Below are positions 1-10,960 of a stretch of 64,000 bases of DNA, in pieces. Within the stretch, counting starts at the first letter, position 1, and each line of letters begins with the position of its first letter. Origin of the DNA: Notospermus geniculatus (lineage: Eukaryota; Nemertea; Pilidiophora; Heteronemertea; Lineidae); contig NMRB01000195.1 in the NCBI GenBank assembly GCA_002633025.1, positions 283,681 through 347,680 of the forward strand. The letters run 5' to 3'. Under the pieces are notes generated by a model, which ran no database searches, was not told the origin of the DNA, and saw only the letters and a program-made list of their open reading frames with translations. A program made the translations under genes and the position numbers.

Positions 1-3000
1 GATACTGATTCCAGATTTCAACAATACTTCCACTTGTTTTTGTAATGCTTGCTGCAGTCGGAATTGTTCTTTAACGTCTTGCTTCTTAGACTGGCCCATC
101 AAACCTGTCTGTTGTCCCATAGACGATGCAGAATGAATACTCTGTCCACCACTGATAGCATGGCCAAGTGGTACTCCAACATTTTTCTGCTGCTGGGAAG
201 CTGACGAGATGGGAGTGATCCTAGTCACAGGGGGTGGCGATGAGAGCTGCACAGAATGTTGAATCCCTGAGACATTCGAGATAGGGAATTTCTGCTCTAA
301 TCCAGCAGATGTATAAGTAACAGTTGATGGTTTGGCAGGAACTGTCCCAAAGTGAGCGGCATTTGAGAAACCCGTGGGGCTCGATCCAAGCACACTTGCT
401 GTATTTTCTACCATGGCTGCCGATGTTGAACGAATCACATTGGAAGATACTGATTTTGCAATATGAGGTTGCTGACTCTGCACCGCGCGTATTTCACTTC
501 CTGAGATTGCATTACTTGGTTTTGAGATCGGCACAGCAGCATGCGAGAGTAAACCTGACTGTGACTGAACCACAGGGAATGCGGAAGCGGGCAAAACCTG
601 TCCAGGTTTAACAACTTTTGCCTGAGGCTGCGAGGGAACAGGCCTCACACTCTGCACAATAACATTTGGCTTGTTGACGACCTGAGCCACAACTGTCTTG
701 TTGGATAATTGGTTGACGAAGTGAGAAACAGGAGATCGCACTTGGGGGTTCCCACCATTTTTCATGTTACCCAGTGCTTGACTTGGTGTTTGGCAAGTGT
801 ACATCACTTGCTGCACTTGTTTCTGAACATTCTGTGCCCCACTTGCAGTGGGAGCGGATGAAGGTCTCTGCATTATCTTTGCTGGGAGACCAGCTGGTTG
901 TACAGAGGGTGTCTGTTTGAACTTCACAACCATTGCCCCAGGTTGTCCTTGAATTACTTGTGTACGCACAGGGGCTTGTTGGATGGTTCTCGGTATACCA
1001 TTTGCGCTCTTTGCACGAGGTCGAACAGCTGTCATCTTCAACTTCTTCATCTGGCTCAGTTGTTGCTGCTGCATGAGAAGATCATGAGCAGCCTCTTGTG
1101 TCATTCCTTGCATGACGATTTTCTGTGGATGGCTCTTAGGTGCCTGCTTCATGCTTACAACTTGTGACTCATCACTTCCTCTGAAGACACTGATGTGTTG
1201 ACCTGATGCAGTTGTGCTAACATGAGATGGGGACATTTTGACATACTGCGGAATAGGATTCTGTTGAAATGGCCAGTTTCTACCTAGACCATCTGATGAC
1301 GCTGGCTTTGTTCCTGATAAGTTTTGCTGATGTGACATGGGAGAAGGCCTCATCAAACTTTCATCCTTAAAAGCTGGTGAACCCACCACACAAGGTTTAG
1401 GGCCTGTTGTTAGATGTTGCTGCAACATGCTAATGGTATCCGAGAGTGACGGCATACGATTATATTCAAATTTCATCTGTTTGACAGGCGGCTCCTCTGT
1501 ACTCACAGGACCTTTATCAGATTCACTCAAAGACCGCTTCGGAGAAGATATTTTTACCGGTTCAGTCTCTGGCGTGATATCATCTGGGGAGTCCTTCTTC
1601 TCCAAGAGATGTTTGGTGAATGCATCCAAGAAAGACATTTTATTTTCCTCCTTTATAGTCTTCGGTTTTGGGAGCATCATAGCCATCTCTTCAGCAGTAG
1701 GTTCCCTCGGTGTCCCCTTTTCTCCCCCAGCTTCAGCAGCTGAAACATTCATCAGGTCACCAAAGGAAATCGTTCCATCGACAATATCCAGTTTCTTCTT
1801 CTTCTTCTTCTTTTCCTTCCTTTCACCACCATCACCTTCCCCATCTTCAGACTCCTTCTTCTTCTTCTTCTTTTTCTTCTTCACCTCTCCAGTATCGCCC
1901 AGAACTCCTGCCTCGCCAAGAGCAGATTTCTCTTTCATTTCCTTCACCTCTGTCTCCCCACTCGCACCATCACCTTCCCCTTCAACCTTCTTCTTCTTTT
2001 TCTTTTTCTTGGGTTTCACTTCTCCATCTGGGCCCACTTCAGGTTCACCACCCTCTTTCTTCTCCTTCTTCACTTTCTTCTTCTTCACAATGTCATCCGA
2101 AGGTGGGTTGCGTTTTGTGGATACGATTGCTGCCATGTTGGCTTCTTTCATTTTCTTCAATTCAACAATCCTGAAAATGAGGTCAAGAAGGCAAGTTAGA
2201 TGCAGGCCATTGGAAGGACTAAACAGAGAATATTGGCATCTAAAAACAACTTCCTGAAATTCACCTCTTAATCAGCAAACACATATTGGTATTTTAGAGA
2301 GAAATTTGGGAAAACCTGTCTTAGCACACAGTCCTGGTTGAGCCATGATCCATGGGGAAGCTTTCATGTGGTGTGAGACAAACTACTCACCTCTCAGCAT
2401 TCAACTTTTCCAATTTTTCTGCTGTATGGTAAAGACGGCTCTGGTCATCCTCCGGGTGTGGACCTAAATCTTTGCCAGCCTTCCACAGGTCATAACGCTC
2501 TGGTTGGAACTTCTTTATGAAGCAGTCCATACTGATTTTAACCATGTCTTTACGACAGGTGCACTGGAAAAAAACGCAGAACCCATATTTACTCTTGTTT
2601 AAAAAGCCTGGCCCTTCCAACTTTGAAAAATACCATATGGTGAACTGAGAGATCAGCAAGCCTATTGTGATTCTGAGGTCAGGTACTGTAACAGAAAACA
2701 AGGAACGCCAAAAACATCCATGATAGGTATGGTACTTACCAAAGCACACCTCTTGCCATACTCGATCCACCGTTCAGTTGCAAAGTTGGTTGACTCGGCA
2801 CAATTAAAGCCATTGTTGTAACCAGCATGGTAACCGAATGGAAAGGTTATCATGAACTGACCAGCCTCCTGTGTGATCTGAAATGGTAAATCACATAATG
2901 TACTTTGAAGTATTTACAAGTAATGGTAGATTTCAGAAGAAGCAGAAGAGACCATAAAGTGGCAGGTGTATTTTACTCGACTTGCACTACTCGACAACAT

Positions 3001-4912
3001 ATGGTCGCTGTACTTGCACAAGTTGCAAAAAATGTATACCTTATCATATGGAATGGAATACTGTTTCAGAATATGCGGAGAAATGACTGTCATTTTATGT
3101 CTCAAGAATGCTTGACAGCCTTGGGCGCTGCTGGGGAAGAAACCTGGAAAAGATGGGCAGAAATAAATGTGAATTTTTGAGGAGTTCAGTGAATTATGAT
3201 GTTCACCACAAGAAACAATCAGATTCAGACATTTGATCCTAGAATCCCAATATGAAACCATAATATGGACCAATGATCAATTCAGCACCTAGTCCTAGCC
3301 AACATATCATGATCTGGCACATGATTCACACCAGTTGGCATTCCACTGTACAGTCTTCAGTCCCACTTACCCTTTGCAAGACGCTCCAGTCTCTTGCCGT
3401 GTTCAGGTGGAATTGCATACCAAGACTTTGGAGCACCAAAGTGAAGATAATTGATACTGTATAGGTCCATATCTTCTGTATGCCAGGCAAAGCTTGTTTT
3501 CCACATGCCAAAGTATAGGTATGCAGTGTTCACACCCTCAATGGTAATGCCATATTCGTTGCCAACAGTGTCGAGGATTGTCCCTGAAAGACAAGCATTC
3601 AATTCAAACTTGTTAAGCACTTTTGGGTATGTGTTAGCTGACATAAACTTTATGAAGACTGAAATCAATCCTCCACCTGGGAGGTTTATTTATCATTATC
3701 AAGAGTGGAGGTCCATCTACTAGAAAATTACACCGCATTTTATTTATTCAAGAATGACTACTTGGAAGTAACTTGAAATTAATGAATACAGGCTTTTATC
3801 CACCCAGTTTTATTACATTTCTGAATGTTAACTTTGAAGATGGGGATTTGGCCTAGGTGAGTGCTGGCGATTGATGCCTTATGTGAGGGCCTGTGGGTTC
3901 GAATCTGGTAGGAAGCTATGGGCCATATTCTAGAACCTTCCTTAACTCTAAGGTTTACCTTTAGCTATTCTTTGCAGGGCAGAATACAAAAGCTTAAAGT
4001 GGACCATAGAGTTAAGGATGCTTCTAGAATACGGGCCTATGTCTTTCACCTTAGAAAGCTGTTATTATTTCATGCCCTGAATGTTAACTATAGGAATGAA
4101 TACATAAGTAAAGATCTTCCCAAACAGAGAAATGTAGTACCCAGTTTATTGATGTTCCAGATTTCTTGATCAGGATCAGTGAGAGTGCCCGAGATATCCG
4201 CTCCATAGATAGCAGAATTGAACGAGATGTTCTTCCAATACTTTCGTTCCAGTTCTTCATAGTCACGATGGAATGGAGTTCTGTACCTGAATTAACAACA
4301 TTTTAGATTCTCAATATTATACATGTACATGTAAATGAACATCTCATTCTCTGCCACCAACTGATCACAAAATCTCAATATATTCAGAACACAATACAAA
4401 GAATCTATCTTGGTTGAATTTCCCTGATAACGACATTACAAGTTTCAACTTACTTATCCTGGTGTGCAAGCTTTTCAAATTCCTTGCAGTGCATCGGTTT
4501 TTTCTGTATGTTGTACTGCTGGTAGAGACCCTGACATCCAGTCACCACTTGTGAGATTGGAGCCGGAATCGTGACATCTATATCATTGTATCCTTCCTTC
4601 CTAGGAACCCACTCCTTTGGTGGAATTACCTGTGTTGAAAAACTGACTTGAGTATTTGGTTTTACAGTGGAAAAAGAGTTGCAGATACTGGGTAATACCA
4701 CCACTGAATTTGAAGAGTTGATAGACTTTACTATGACTTAATCCAGGGTTTCAGAAGATTGCATCTAGTCTCATTACCTTTGCTAAGCCAGCTTTGTGAG
4801 CCCCCTGGGACTCCATATACTTGACGTATGCAGTGAAGTCCTTAAATTCTTCCATGGTTGGCCGGAAGGTCATAATCTTGGGAATGGTTCTTCCCCCACT
4901 CGACGACTCCAT
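1..4912 (-). CDS. KDM4: KDM4/JMJD2-family histone lysine demethylase (partial at 3' end, 8 coding exons)
   Basis: KDM4 enzymes are nuclear Fe(II)/2-oxoglutarate dioxygenases that remove methyl groups from histone H3 K9 and K36. Exons read 4912-4778, 4629-4454, 4286-4141, 3583-3371, 3143-3040, 2877-2740, 2563-2391 and 2170-1. All junctions are GT-AG and the phases join into 1085 codons without a stop. JmjN is near residues 10-55 and JmjC near 140-305. Visible active-site residues are H187, E189 and H275 (iron) and Y131, N197 and K205 (2-oxoglutarate). C233, H239, C305 and C307 form the zinc site. All sit one residue before their human KDM4A equivalents. The start ATG follows a 3' splice site at 4940, so an upstream noncoding exon is likely. 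Exon 8 (residues 363-1085) is a linker with lysine runs, then Gln/Ser-rich sequence. PHD and Tudor domains are not reached, so the paralogue (A, B or C) cannot be set. Confidence 0.96.
1781..2170 (-). other. Lys-rich acidic-spaced segment of the KDM4 linker
   Basis: The first part of exon 8 codes at least four lysine runs, three of them of six to nine residues, made of AAG with some AAA codons. They are separated by Glu/Gly/Asp-rich spacers. The runs resemble nuclear localisation or nucleic-acid-binding tails. A role is inferred only. The (AAG)n coding tract looks like an expanded microsatellite that stayed in frame, and it creates a long Phe/Ser-rich open frame on the opposite strand that is not a gene. 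Confidence 0.8.
3834..4076 (+). repeat. tRNA-Leu-like SINE in KDM4 intron 3, split by a MITE
   Basis: The sequence is flanked by a perfect 13-bp direct repeat (CTGAATGTTAACT at 3821-3833 and 4077-4089), as expected for LINE-driven insertion. It carries a tRNA-type B box (GGGTTCGAATC, near 3896) and matches the fuller copy near 14406-14520, though the A-box region has lost about 20 bases. The MITE at 3920-4037 sits inside it. The SINE is antisense to KDM4. Confidence 0.8.
3920..4037. mobile_element. 118-bp MITE, GGGCC(A/G)TATTCTAGAA termini
   Basis: The ends are inverted repeats (GGGCCATATTCTAGAA and TTCTAGAATACGGGCC) flanked by TAT at 3917-3919 and 4038-4040. The related SINE near 14503 lacks the insert, which gives the empty site. 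A second copy of the element is at 60984-61103. The superfamily is unassigned. Confidence 0.8.
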
Positions 4913-5424
4913 CTTTTGACATGTGATGAAAATTCACACCTGAAAGCGAAACTGTGAAAATGAAATAAGCTTGCCCCCCTTGCCCCTCCCCCTCTGGCGG
5001 AAACCCTGTCACTGACTGCCATAATTTGGTGGTGATCACCTCTCGAGAGCCATATCATGATATATTTCCATCAGCATAATCTACAATTCACTCATCCCTC
5101 GCAGAAGGATGAAATGTACACCGGAGAACTACACTTAATACATTGTATACAGCTGTTGCCCACTACCTGCGACATTTAACCACTGCGCATGCGCACTTTG
5201 AGAGCGAGAAACGTAAACACAAAAGTGGACCTATTTTCCAACAGGAAAACAGCGTAATGCATCCTCCAGAAAGTACGGTTATTATTCCCCTAAGTGGAAA
5301 CATAACAATTGATTATTTATAAAAGAACTAGGGTAGTTTCAGCAGGGAATCTCATGTAATTTCAGTGAAATATTGGTTTGAATTGAAGGGTCGAAAAACC
5401 GTCGGAATCACGAAATCATCCAAG
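4913..5424. promoter_or_regulatory. Probable divergent promoter region upstream of KDM4
   Basis: The region lies between the KDM4 start exon and a candidate plus-strand exon. A good minus-strand 3' splice site (pyrimidine-rich tract then CAG) ends at 4940. That means the KDM4 transcription start lies further upstream, probably near the NRF1 palindrome. No TATA box is obvious, which suits a housekeeping chromatin gene. Transcription start sites cannot be read from sequence alone. Confidence 0.5.
5184..5195. promoter_or_regulatory. NRF1 binding palindrome
   Basis: TGCGCATGCGCA is an exact 12-bp match to the NRF1 consensus, a common activator of TATA-less bidirectional animal promoters. It lies about 270 bp upstream of the KDM4 start codon. 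Confidence 0.7.
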
Positions 5425-5581
5425 ATGGCCGACATGAGTGAACTTGCAGGAAATTTCGTTCAGAAAACGCACCGTTTGCGCCCAAATCATCCAACTATGG
5501 GTATAGAGAAACCTCTGACACAAATAGGATTACCTATACGTCCATTTCAAACTCAAAGAAATATCATCATGATCATACAGG
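5425..5581 (+). CDS. Candidate first coding exon of a divergent transcript (unrecognised)
   Basis: An open frame of 52 codons plus one base begins MADMSELAGNF and runs into a plausible 5' splice site (CAGG|GTATGTG at 5582). The ATG lies in CAAGATGGCCGAC, a YY1-like motif often seen at translation starts just downstream of animal promoters. An in-frame upstream ATG exists at 5365. The position, head to head with KDM4 across an NRF1 site, supports a real 5' exon. I do not recognise the peptide and cannot find the next exon, so it could equally be part of a noncoding RNA. Confidence 0.3.
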
Positions 5582-6131
5582 GTATGTGACGGAAAATGAA
5601 AGCAGATGGAAGGCGAATCATGCAGAGTTGGCATTCCCAAAAATTTTCAGAAATTGTCAGCAGAAAAATATCGGCAGTAGAGCTGGCGAATGGAAATGAC
5701 AGTGAATGTGGACGCTAGACTTCATCTTTGTCATCTGATTTTGCCATAACCCACCTTCATATAAGAGAAGCCTCACGTCAACAAGCAGGTTTCCTGTGTT
5801 TATTTCAGACTAAAAATCCTCACAAACACTCGGCAGCCATCATGGAAATGGCATGAACGCATTACCAGTGGTGGACAATAAAAATCATCCGCCGAGAAAA
5901 TAGTGCATGGCATATCCGGGAAAAAGTTTACAACTGAGGGTCAATAAGAACTTATATTAGCATTCCGTCTATTTCTGATATTTGTTGTCGATATCTAATC
6001 GAATTTCAACGACCTGCGAAGGAAAGATGTGCAGAGGTGTTGGCACCCCCAGGCGGATTAATTGGTATTGAAGGTCAGGCCACAGCAAAAAATTATGCGT
6101 TTATTGCCTAATCATGGTTTAGGTTGGTACC
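5582..6131. other. No feature recognised
   Basis: I see no coding exon with homology and no clear repeat. If the exon at 5425-5581 is real, this is its first intron. Confidence 0.5.
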
Positions 6132-6568
6132 ACGATCCTCCGCTAGGTGGGTTTAGGAGGATCAGTATAACCCTGGAGTATAACCAAATAAATGCCAGAC
6201 GGACAATCAGGATCCTGAGGGTCCATCCGCGGCTACTTGCCAGCGAGGGAATTCCAGGTGGTTTATACAAGGATTAGGCCTAGGCCTAGGCCATTACTCA
6301 CAAAATATGGCACTCCACTAAATATACTTCGTTCATGTTGCAATTAGTGGTGGGTCATCTCGTCGTTTACTAATGATAAGGACTCGATCATTGTTGAACA
6401 GTTGATATAGGTATTAAGGCCTCCGTCACCACTAATAAGCCCATTTCGGACGTAGAATGACGTCGTTGTCAACGGTGGTATTTCCTCATCTAATAATAGC
6501 AGCCAATTAAAACGCTAAATTCTAATGGGCTGTGCCGATTCGCCTAAACTCACCTAGCGGAGGATCGT
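6132..6568. repeat. Inverted repeat with 26-bp arms
   Basis: Arms at 6132-6157 and 6543-6568 pair with one mismatch (ACGATCCTCCGCTAGGTG core). They could be the ends of an old MITE of about 440 bp. No TSD is clear. The middle holds a TAGGCC-type tandem tract near 6275-6290. Confidence 0.45.
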
Positions 6569-6614
6569 CGTCGTACAGTTCGAAGGGAATGTGAGAAGCT
6601 CAAAGGTGGAATGA

Positions 6615-6809
6615 TACTGAAAAGTCTTGACTGGAGTACGCCCACCCGAGCGTCAACTGGATCTGCTGGGGTGGACTGGCCTAATATGTCAAGGTGTCAC
6701 ATTTGGAGTGAGCTCAGCTAATAGGCCACTGTTTAAATATTACTGAAAAGTCTTGACTGGAGTACGCCCACCCGAGCGTCAACTGGATCTGCTGGGGTGG
6801 ACTGGCCTA
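6615..6809 (+). repeat. Perfect 69-bp direct repeat
   Basis: 6615-6683 and 6741-6809 are identical by eye and are separated by 57 bp. The origin is unknown; it could be a recent local duplication. Confidence 0.75.
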
Positions 6810-6884
6810 GGCCTAAAGTCCTAGAACAAAATAGATAGGCTACGCCTCTTTTTTTCTTATTTTTTCATTACAAAAAAGGGTCAC

Positions 6885-7905
6885 TTTAAAATCGGTTTCA
6901 AATGATGAAAAGAAAGTGAAAAATATACAGTAGAATCCGCGTAAGTCGTCACCGTCTAAGTCGGATTTTTTGTAACTCGTCGATAAAACGAAAGTCCCAA
7001 TTTTCTGTAACGTTAATTCCATTAAAACAAGAATCATAAGTCGTCAAATATAAGTCGTCAGATCGCCTAAGTCGTCGCACAATGACGGGTCCCGTGTAAC
7101 AGAAATTGCAGGTAATTCCTGTCTCTAAGTCGTCAGACATAATGGTTTCGTTAACGGGCAGGTGGACGTCGCAAGTAAGTTCAGTTCCACCCCCAGCACG
7201 GTCCTTTTTCCCATAATTTAGGCAGAAAGGTTGATGGAGAGGGGGTTCCCTGCGATTGTCTTGCTGTTCCATCGCAGACGCAGATGATTCTCTGTGTATC
7301 TTATGTCGTCATTTTGCCGACATAGAATCATAAGTCGTCAAAATGACGATTTACACGCAAGTCGTCATTTTGACGACTTACGCCACGTATGCAATAGTCG
7401 TCATAACTCTAAGTCGTCACAAAAAGCTTGGTCCCGAGAGTGACGACTTACACGGATTCTACTGTATTTAATGAGTTGAAAATGTGATGAAAATAAAGTG
7501 AGTAGAAAATGAAGACGGTAGTCAAGAGAATCGAACCCATGTCGTCATCTCTGGCAGGATTTCCAGTCCGACGTCTAACCATTACGCCATGTGCCAAATG
7601 CATCAACCTGCCAGAATCGTACAAATTTCTTCAATGGATATGTTTTTTCCAAACCCACCTATCGCAGAAATTTCAACTTCTCCGCTCATTCACGGCGCAG
7701 TAGTAGCCTAGTTAGACGTCAGACTGGAATCTTCCTCGAAGTATCGACGTGGGTTCGAGTCCCTTTTTTATTTTTCGAGTCCCTTGACTACCGCGTGTTT
7801 TTTCTCTTTACTTTATTCTCATAAAATTTCTAACTAATTATTTTATTATTACATTGTGTATTTTTTTTCAATTCCTTCTCATCATTTGAAATCTGTTTCA
7901 ATGTG
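6885..7905. repeat. Foldback made of two head-to-head tRNA-Ser-like SINEs
   Basis: The left arm (about 6885-6927 plus 7467-7600) and right arm (about 7690-7905) are inverted copies. Each holds a tRNA-like unit, on the minus strand at about 7527-7597 and on the plus strand at about 7693-7757. Each unit has a B box of GGGTTCGATTC or GGGTTCGAGTCC and a GTTAGACGTC..GACTGGAA stretch like tRNA-Ser. The left arm is split by the MITE at 6928-7464. Neither unit looks like an intact tRNA gene. Confidence 0.65.
6928..7464. mobile_element. 537-bp MITE with CAGTAGAATCCG(T/C)GTAAG ends and TA TSD
   Basis: The terminal inverted repeats (TIRs) begin CAGTAGAATCCG and are flanked by TA on both sides (6926-6927 and 7465-7466), as in Tc1/mariner and pogo-like elements. 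The interior holds more than ten copies of AAGTCGTC in both orientations, including AGTCGTCAAAATGACGA palindromes. No transposase frame is present, so it is non-autonomous. Confidence 0.8.
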
Positions 7906-8177
7906 TCCGCATCAGCAGCTTGCTATAATGGGTTCAAATGTAAACAAACTCTCATGCATGGTGCCCAGATATGAAACATAGGTTGTCCTTGGAATGGTGG
8001 TCCTACAGATGAGATGGCTAGGCATTGTTAGGCCTAGGACTATATATAGGCGATTGGAATGGAGCAAGTCACGTATTGCAGCCAAATTCAAATCAAAACG
8101 AAAGGACGGTATTCAACGTGATGTTCGGCAAAACGTCTTTTGAACAGTGTTGGCAATGTGGTAAAGAAAACGAACAG
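7906..8177. other. No feature recognised
   Basis: Short spacer between repeats. Nothing is seen beyond TAGGCCTAGG-type strings near 8030. Confidence 0.5.
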
Positions 8178-8341
8178 CAGGGGCCGGTTGCACAAAAGTT
8201 AAAAATCACTGTTAGTTTTATCTTGGCGTTAACTTATCCCAAAATGTTAGTTTTGTAAGTTAACACCAACTTAAGGATTTTAACAGAAAAAGTTAAATTA
8301 ACAGACTGTTATCTTTTCAATTTTTGTGCAACCGACCCCTG
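8178..8341. mobile_element. 164-bp MITE, CAGGGGCCGGTTGCACAAAA termini
   Basis: Ends read CAGGGGCCGGTTGCAC and GTGCAACCGACCCCTG, with AT-rich inverted interior arms rich in GTTAA motifs. The CAG..CTG termini hint at hAT, but no 8-bp TSD is visible. Confidence 0.7.
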
Positions 8342-9529
8342 GTTAAACTTTTGGTCGATTTGGGAGAAGGCAGGCAACTGATTGGGTCAGAAATATGGTC
8401 AATGGTGGGTCAGAAAAATGGATGTGCGGGGTAGACTTTTGGTTGATTTGGGGTCAGAAAAGTGGTTGGGTCAGATTTGGGGTTGTGGTCGGACAACTGG
8501 TTGTAATCGTAATTCTGTCGTCGACAGCCTGGGATTAGTTCCATGGAGTAAGCTTAGATGGCGACACTATATAGTCATCAAGTGGTTCTGCGAGTTCGAG
8601 AAGACAAATTCGTTGGAACCAGCCTAGCCTTATGATAAGGGCCTTAGGCTAGGCCTGTCGAAGACCATGCAGCAGTACGGTAGGCCTACCGGTAGGCCCT
8701 ACTTAATCTTTGTGGTGATCGAAATGAGCGGTTAATTTTTGAACGAATTTCTGACCACTGCAACTGATTTGAAGAAGTTTTTTGTTATCTCCTCAGTAAC
8801 GAAGCTCTAAAAAGGGTCGGGGCAAACCTTTCCATTTCTTTAAGAAAGATCTGGAAATCTTATACAGTACCCGAGGGTTTGTTTATCAGAAGTTCCTTTC
8901 TTTAATTATCGAGAAAAATTGCTCACAGATAATTTGTTTACGTTTTATTTCTTTGTGAGAAAACACGAAATGTCAATCGAACTGTAAATAGTCTGCTCAT
9001 GACAATGAAAATTAAGGCCTAGATATTGAATATTAACAAATGCCAACAGCATTTGGTTTTTTTAGATGTCGCGCAGGAGAAACGTCTTTCTTAACGGTTT
9101 TTAGTTAAGATTATAGTAAAAAAGGATCCACGCTCGCAATCAATATAATAAAGTGGGGTTCTAGTTTGAAGAGAATGTGTTGGACCAGTATAAAAGGGAA
9201 AAATGTTTGTATTTGTTTGTTTATTAATATTTGATAACACTTTTTCATTCTTTTCTTAGATTAATCGAAATTTTCACCCCACGGCCCAAATTTCGCCCTG
9301 CGGTTGTCGTTGTCTATTCGAAACGTGCAGTTTGTTTGGTATCCGATAAAAATTGATTAAAACCTGCAGGGCCATGTTGTGAATACAAGACTCGAGAAAA
9401 CATTCTGAAAGTCAGCCCTGTTTGAAGGAAAAGTCCGCTTAGGCGGCTGTTTACATAATCCAACAAACTTTCGCTTTATATCGCCCCCCCCCCTGCAGTC
9501 ATGCAGATGCATAAGTCAATATTGTCACC
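8342..9529. other. No gene; low-information spacer
   Basis: No exon or repeat is recognised. A C-run of about eleven bases lies at 9483-9493. Confidence 0.45.
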
Positions 9530-10055
9530 ATTTTAGTTCCCGAAGCCGCCGCTAGGGTTAAAGCAAGGTTCATTGGCACACGGATCCGATCCGTTTTCAG
9601 TCCATTTGCCCCGAGTTTTCCGGATACGACAACGCTGAAGTCCATTTGACAGATTTTTTACGGACCTGAACCCGACCAATTCCGTGTGCCAATGAACCTT
9701 GCTTTAGAAGGCTTCGGTATTGGCTGCCATTTTATTGCTGACGTCATTGTAGGAGTCCATTTTCCCGCCGTAAAATGTCATTTTCCCCTGGTCCAAAAAA
9801 ACGGCGATGATTTTGAGCTTTTGTTACAGATCTGCAACACATACAAACATTCTCATCAAGAAACTTCCTCGGTGTTGCGATTCGGCACGTTTGATTACAT
9901 TTAGCACCCACGTGGCGACGGGTACCCCATTCTAAAAATAACCCGTGATGTCAGCATAATGATCTATAAATAGACCCGCGCCAACTTTTATGCCGCAAAG
10001 ATGGCAGCAAGTACCGAAGCCTTCTAGCCCTAGCGGCGACTTCTGGAACCAAAAT
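9530..10055. mobile_element. Inverted-repeat element, copy 1, carrying a nested MITE
   Basis: Ends are ATTTTAGTTCCCGAAGCCGC and the inverse of CGGCGACTTCTGGAACCAAAAT. It is homologous throughout to 20012-20395. Removing the nested 9561-9704 element and one TA leaves 380 bp against 384 bp in copy 2. The interior contains TGACGTCA-like sites and CTATAAATAG. There is no coding capacity. Confidence 0.8.
9561..9704. mobile_element. 144-bp MITE nested in the 9530-10055 element, TA TSD
   Basis: Ends are AAGCAAGGTTCATTGGCACA and its inverse, flanked by TA (9559-9560 and 9705-9706). The matching position in the 20-kb copy reads GGGCTAGAAGG with a single TA, which is the empty site. Confidence 0.8.
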
Positions 10056-10747
10056 GATTTTTCGCCAGTGAAGTCACAGCGGTCAGCGGTCAACGTGGTC
10101 TTTTGATGGAAGCTTTTTACCCCGTTTTCGCCCCTGTTCTGCTTCACTCGTCAATACAAATGTATCCTACAGTATACTCCATCCAACTATGAGGTCAAAT
10201 ATTGAATAAACCTGCATGGCGGCCGTCCATTTTATAAGAACTCCCGATTCAGTTTTTATAGATTCCCGATGTTGTTGCAGGTAGTTCTTATCGAGTGCAT
10301 TCATACAAAGCAGACGTCCAGACAGGAAAATACATCCTTTCATTGATCATCAAATTTACACGGTTCCTTATCGTCTGCTTTTCTCGGTGGTCACGTGACA
10401 TTTGGTCTAATCTCGTGAGTGCGCGAGGAGAATAAGCAAGAAAAATATCGAACCATCTCGAGCGTACGGATAACAGTTATCTGACTTATCATTCCGAAGG
10501 AACCCGAATTCAATGGCCGTAGAATTAAATTGGCTCTTGCATGAATTATATAGCGCGTTAAGAATAGACATTTGTACCATGGTTAATCAGCGTATCGCTG
10601 AGCGATGTGGAGAATAACCGATTGTCACCTGGTCGAATTCGTAAATCGGCCATTTTGATTTCGTCCGTCACGCGGACATTGGATTTCAATACTGGACTGT
10701 ACATGTATGAAATCAAACTCATGAAAGGTTTCCAGGAGCCCCGTGCA
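10056..10747. other. No gene recognised
   Basis: Spacer with no supported exon or repeat boundary. Confidence 0.45.
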
Positions 10748-10750
10748 TTA

Positions 10751-10960
10751 AGGTCTGTTCATACCAAAAACGCGCCGCGGGCCGCGACGGCGGAAAACGA
10801 CGCGCGTTCACTGCCAGCAAAAAAATGACGCGCGCTTGCTTGCCGCGCGTCTTTGGTGTGACCCTTTATTGAAAATCCATTGAAGTTATTTTCCCGGCGG
10901 TGAACGCGCGTCGGTTTTCGCCGTCGCGGCCCGCGGCATGGTTTTGGTGTGAACAGACCT
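10751..10960. mobile_element. 210-bp GC-rich MITE, AGGTCTGTTCA ends, TTA TSD
   Basis: Ends AGGTCTGTTCATACC and GGTGTGAACAGACCT are flanked by TTA at 10748-10750 and 10961-10963, which fits PIF/Harbinger-type insertion. The arms are dense in CGCG and GCCGCGACGGCG, unlike the AT-richer surroundings. Confidence 0.75.

Noticed and set aside
1337-2257. 306-codon plus-strand frame rich in Phe and Ser
   Set aside because: It is the antisense of the lysine-coding (AAG)n part of KDM4 exon 8; the minus frame carries the spliced, family-supported protein.
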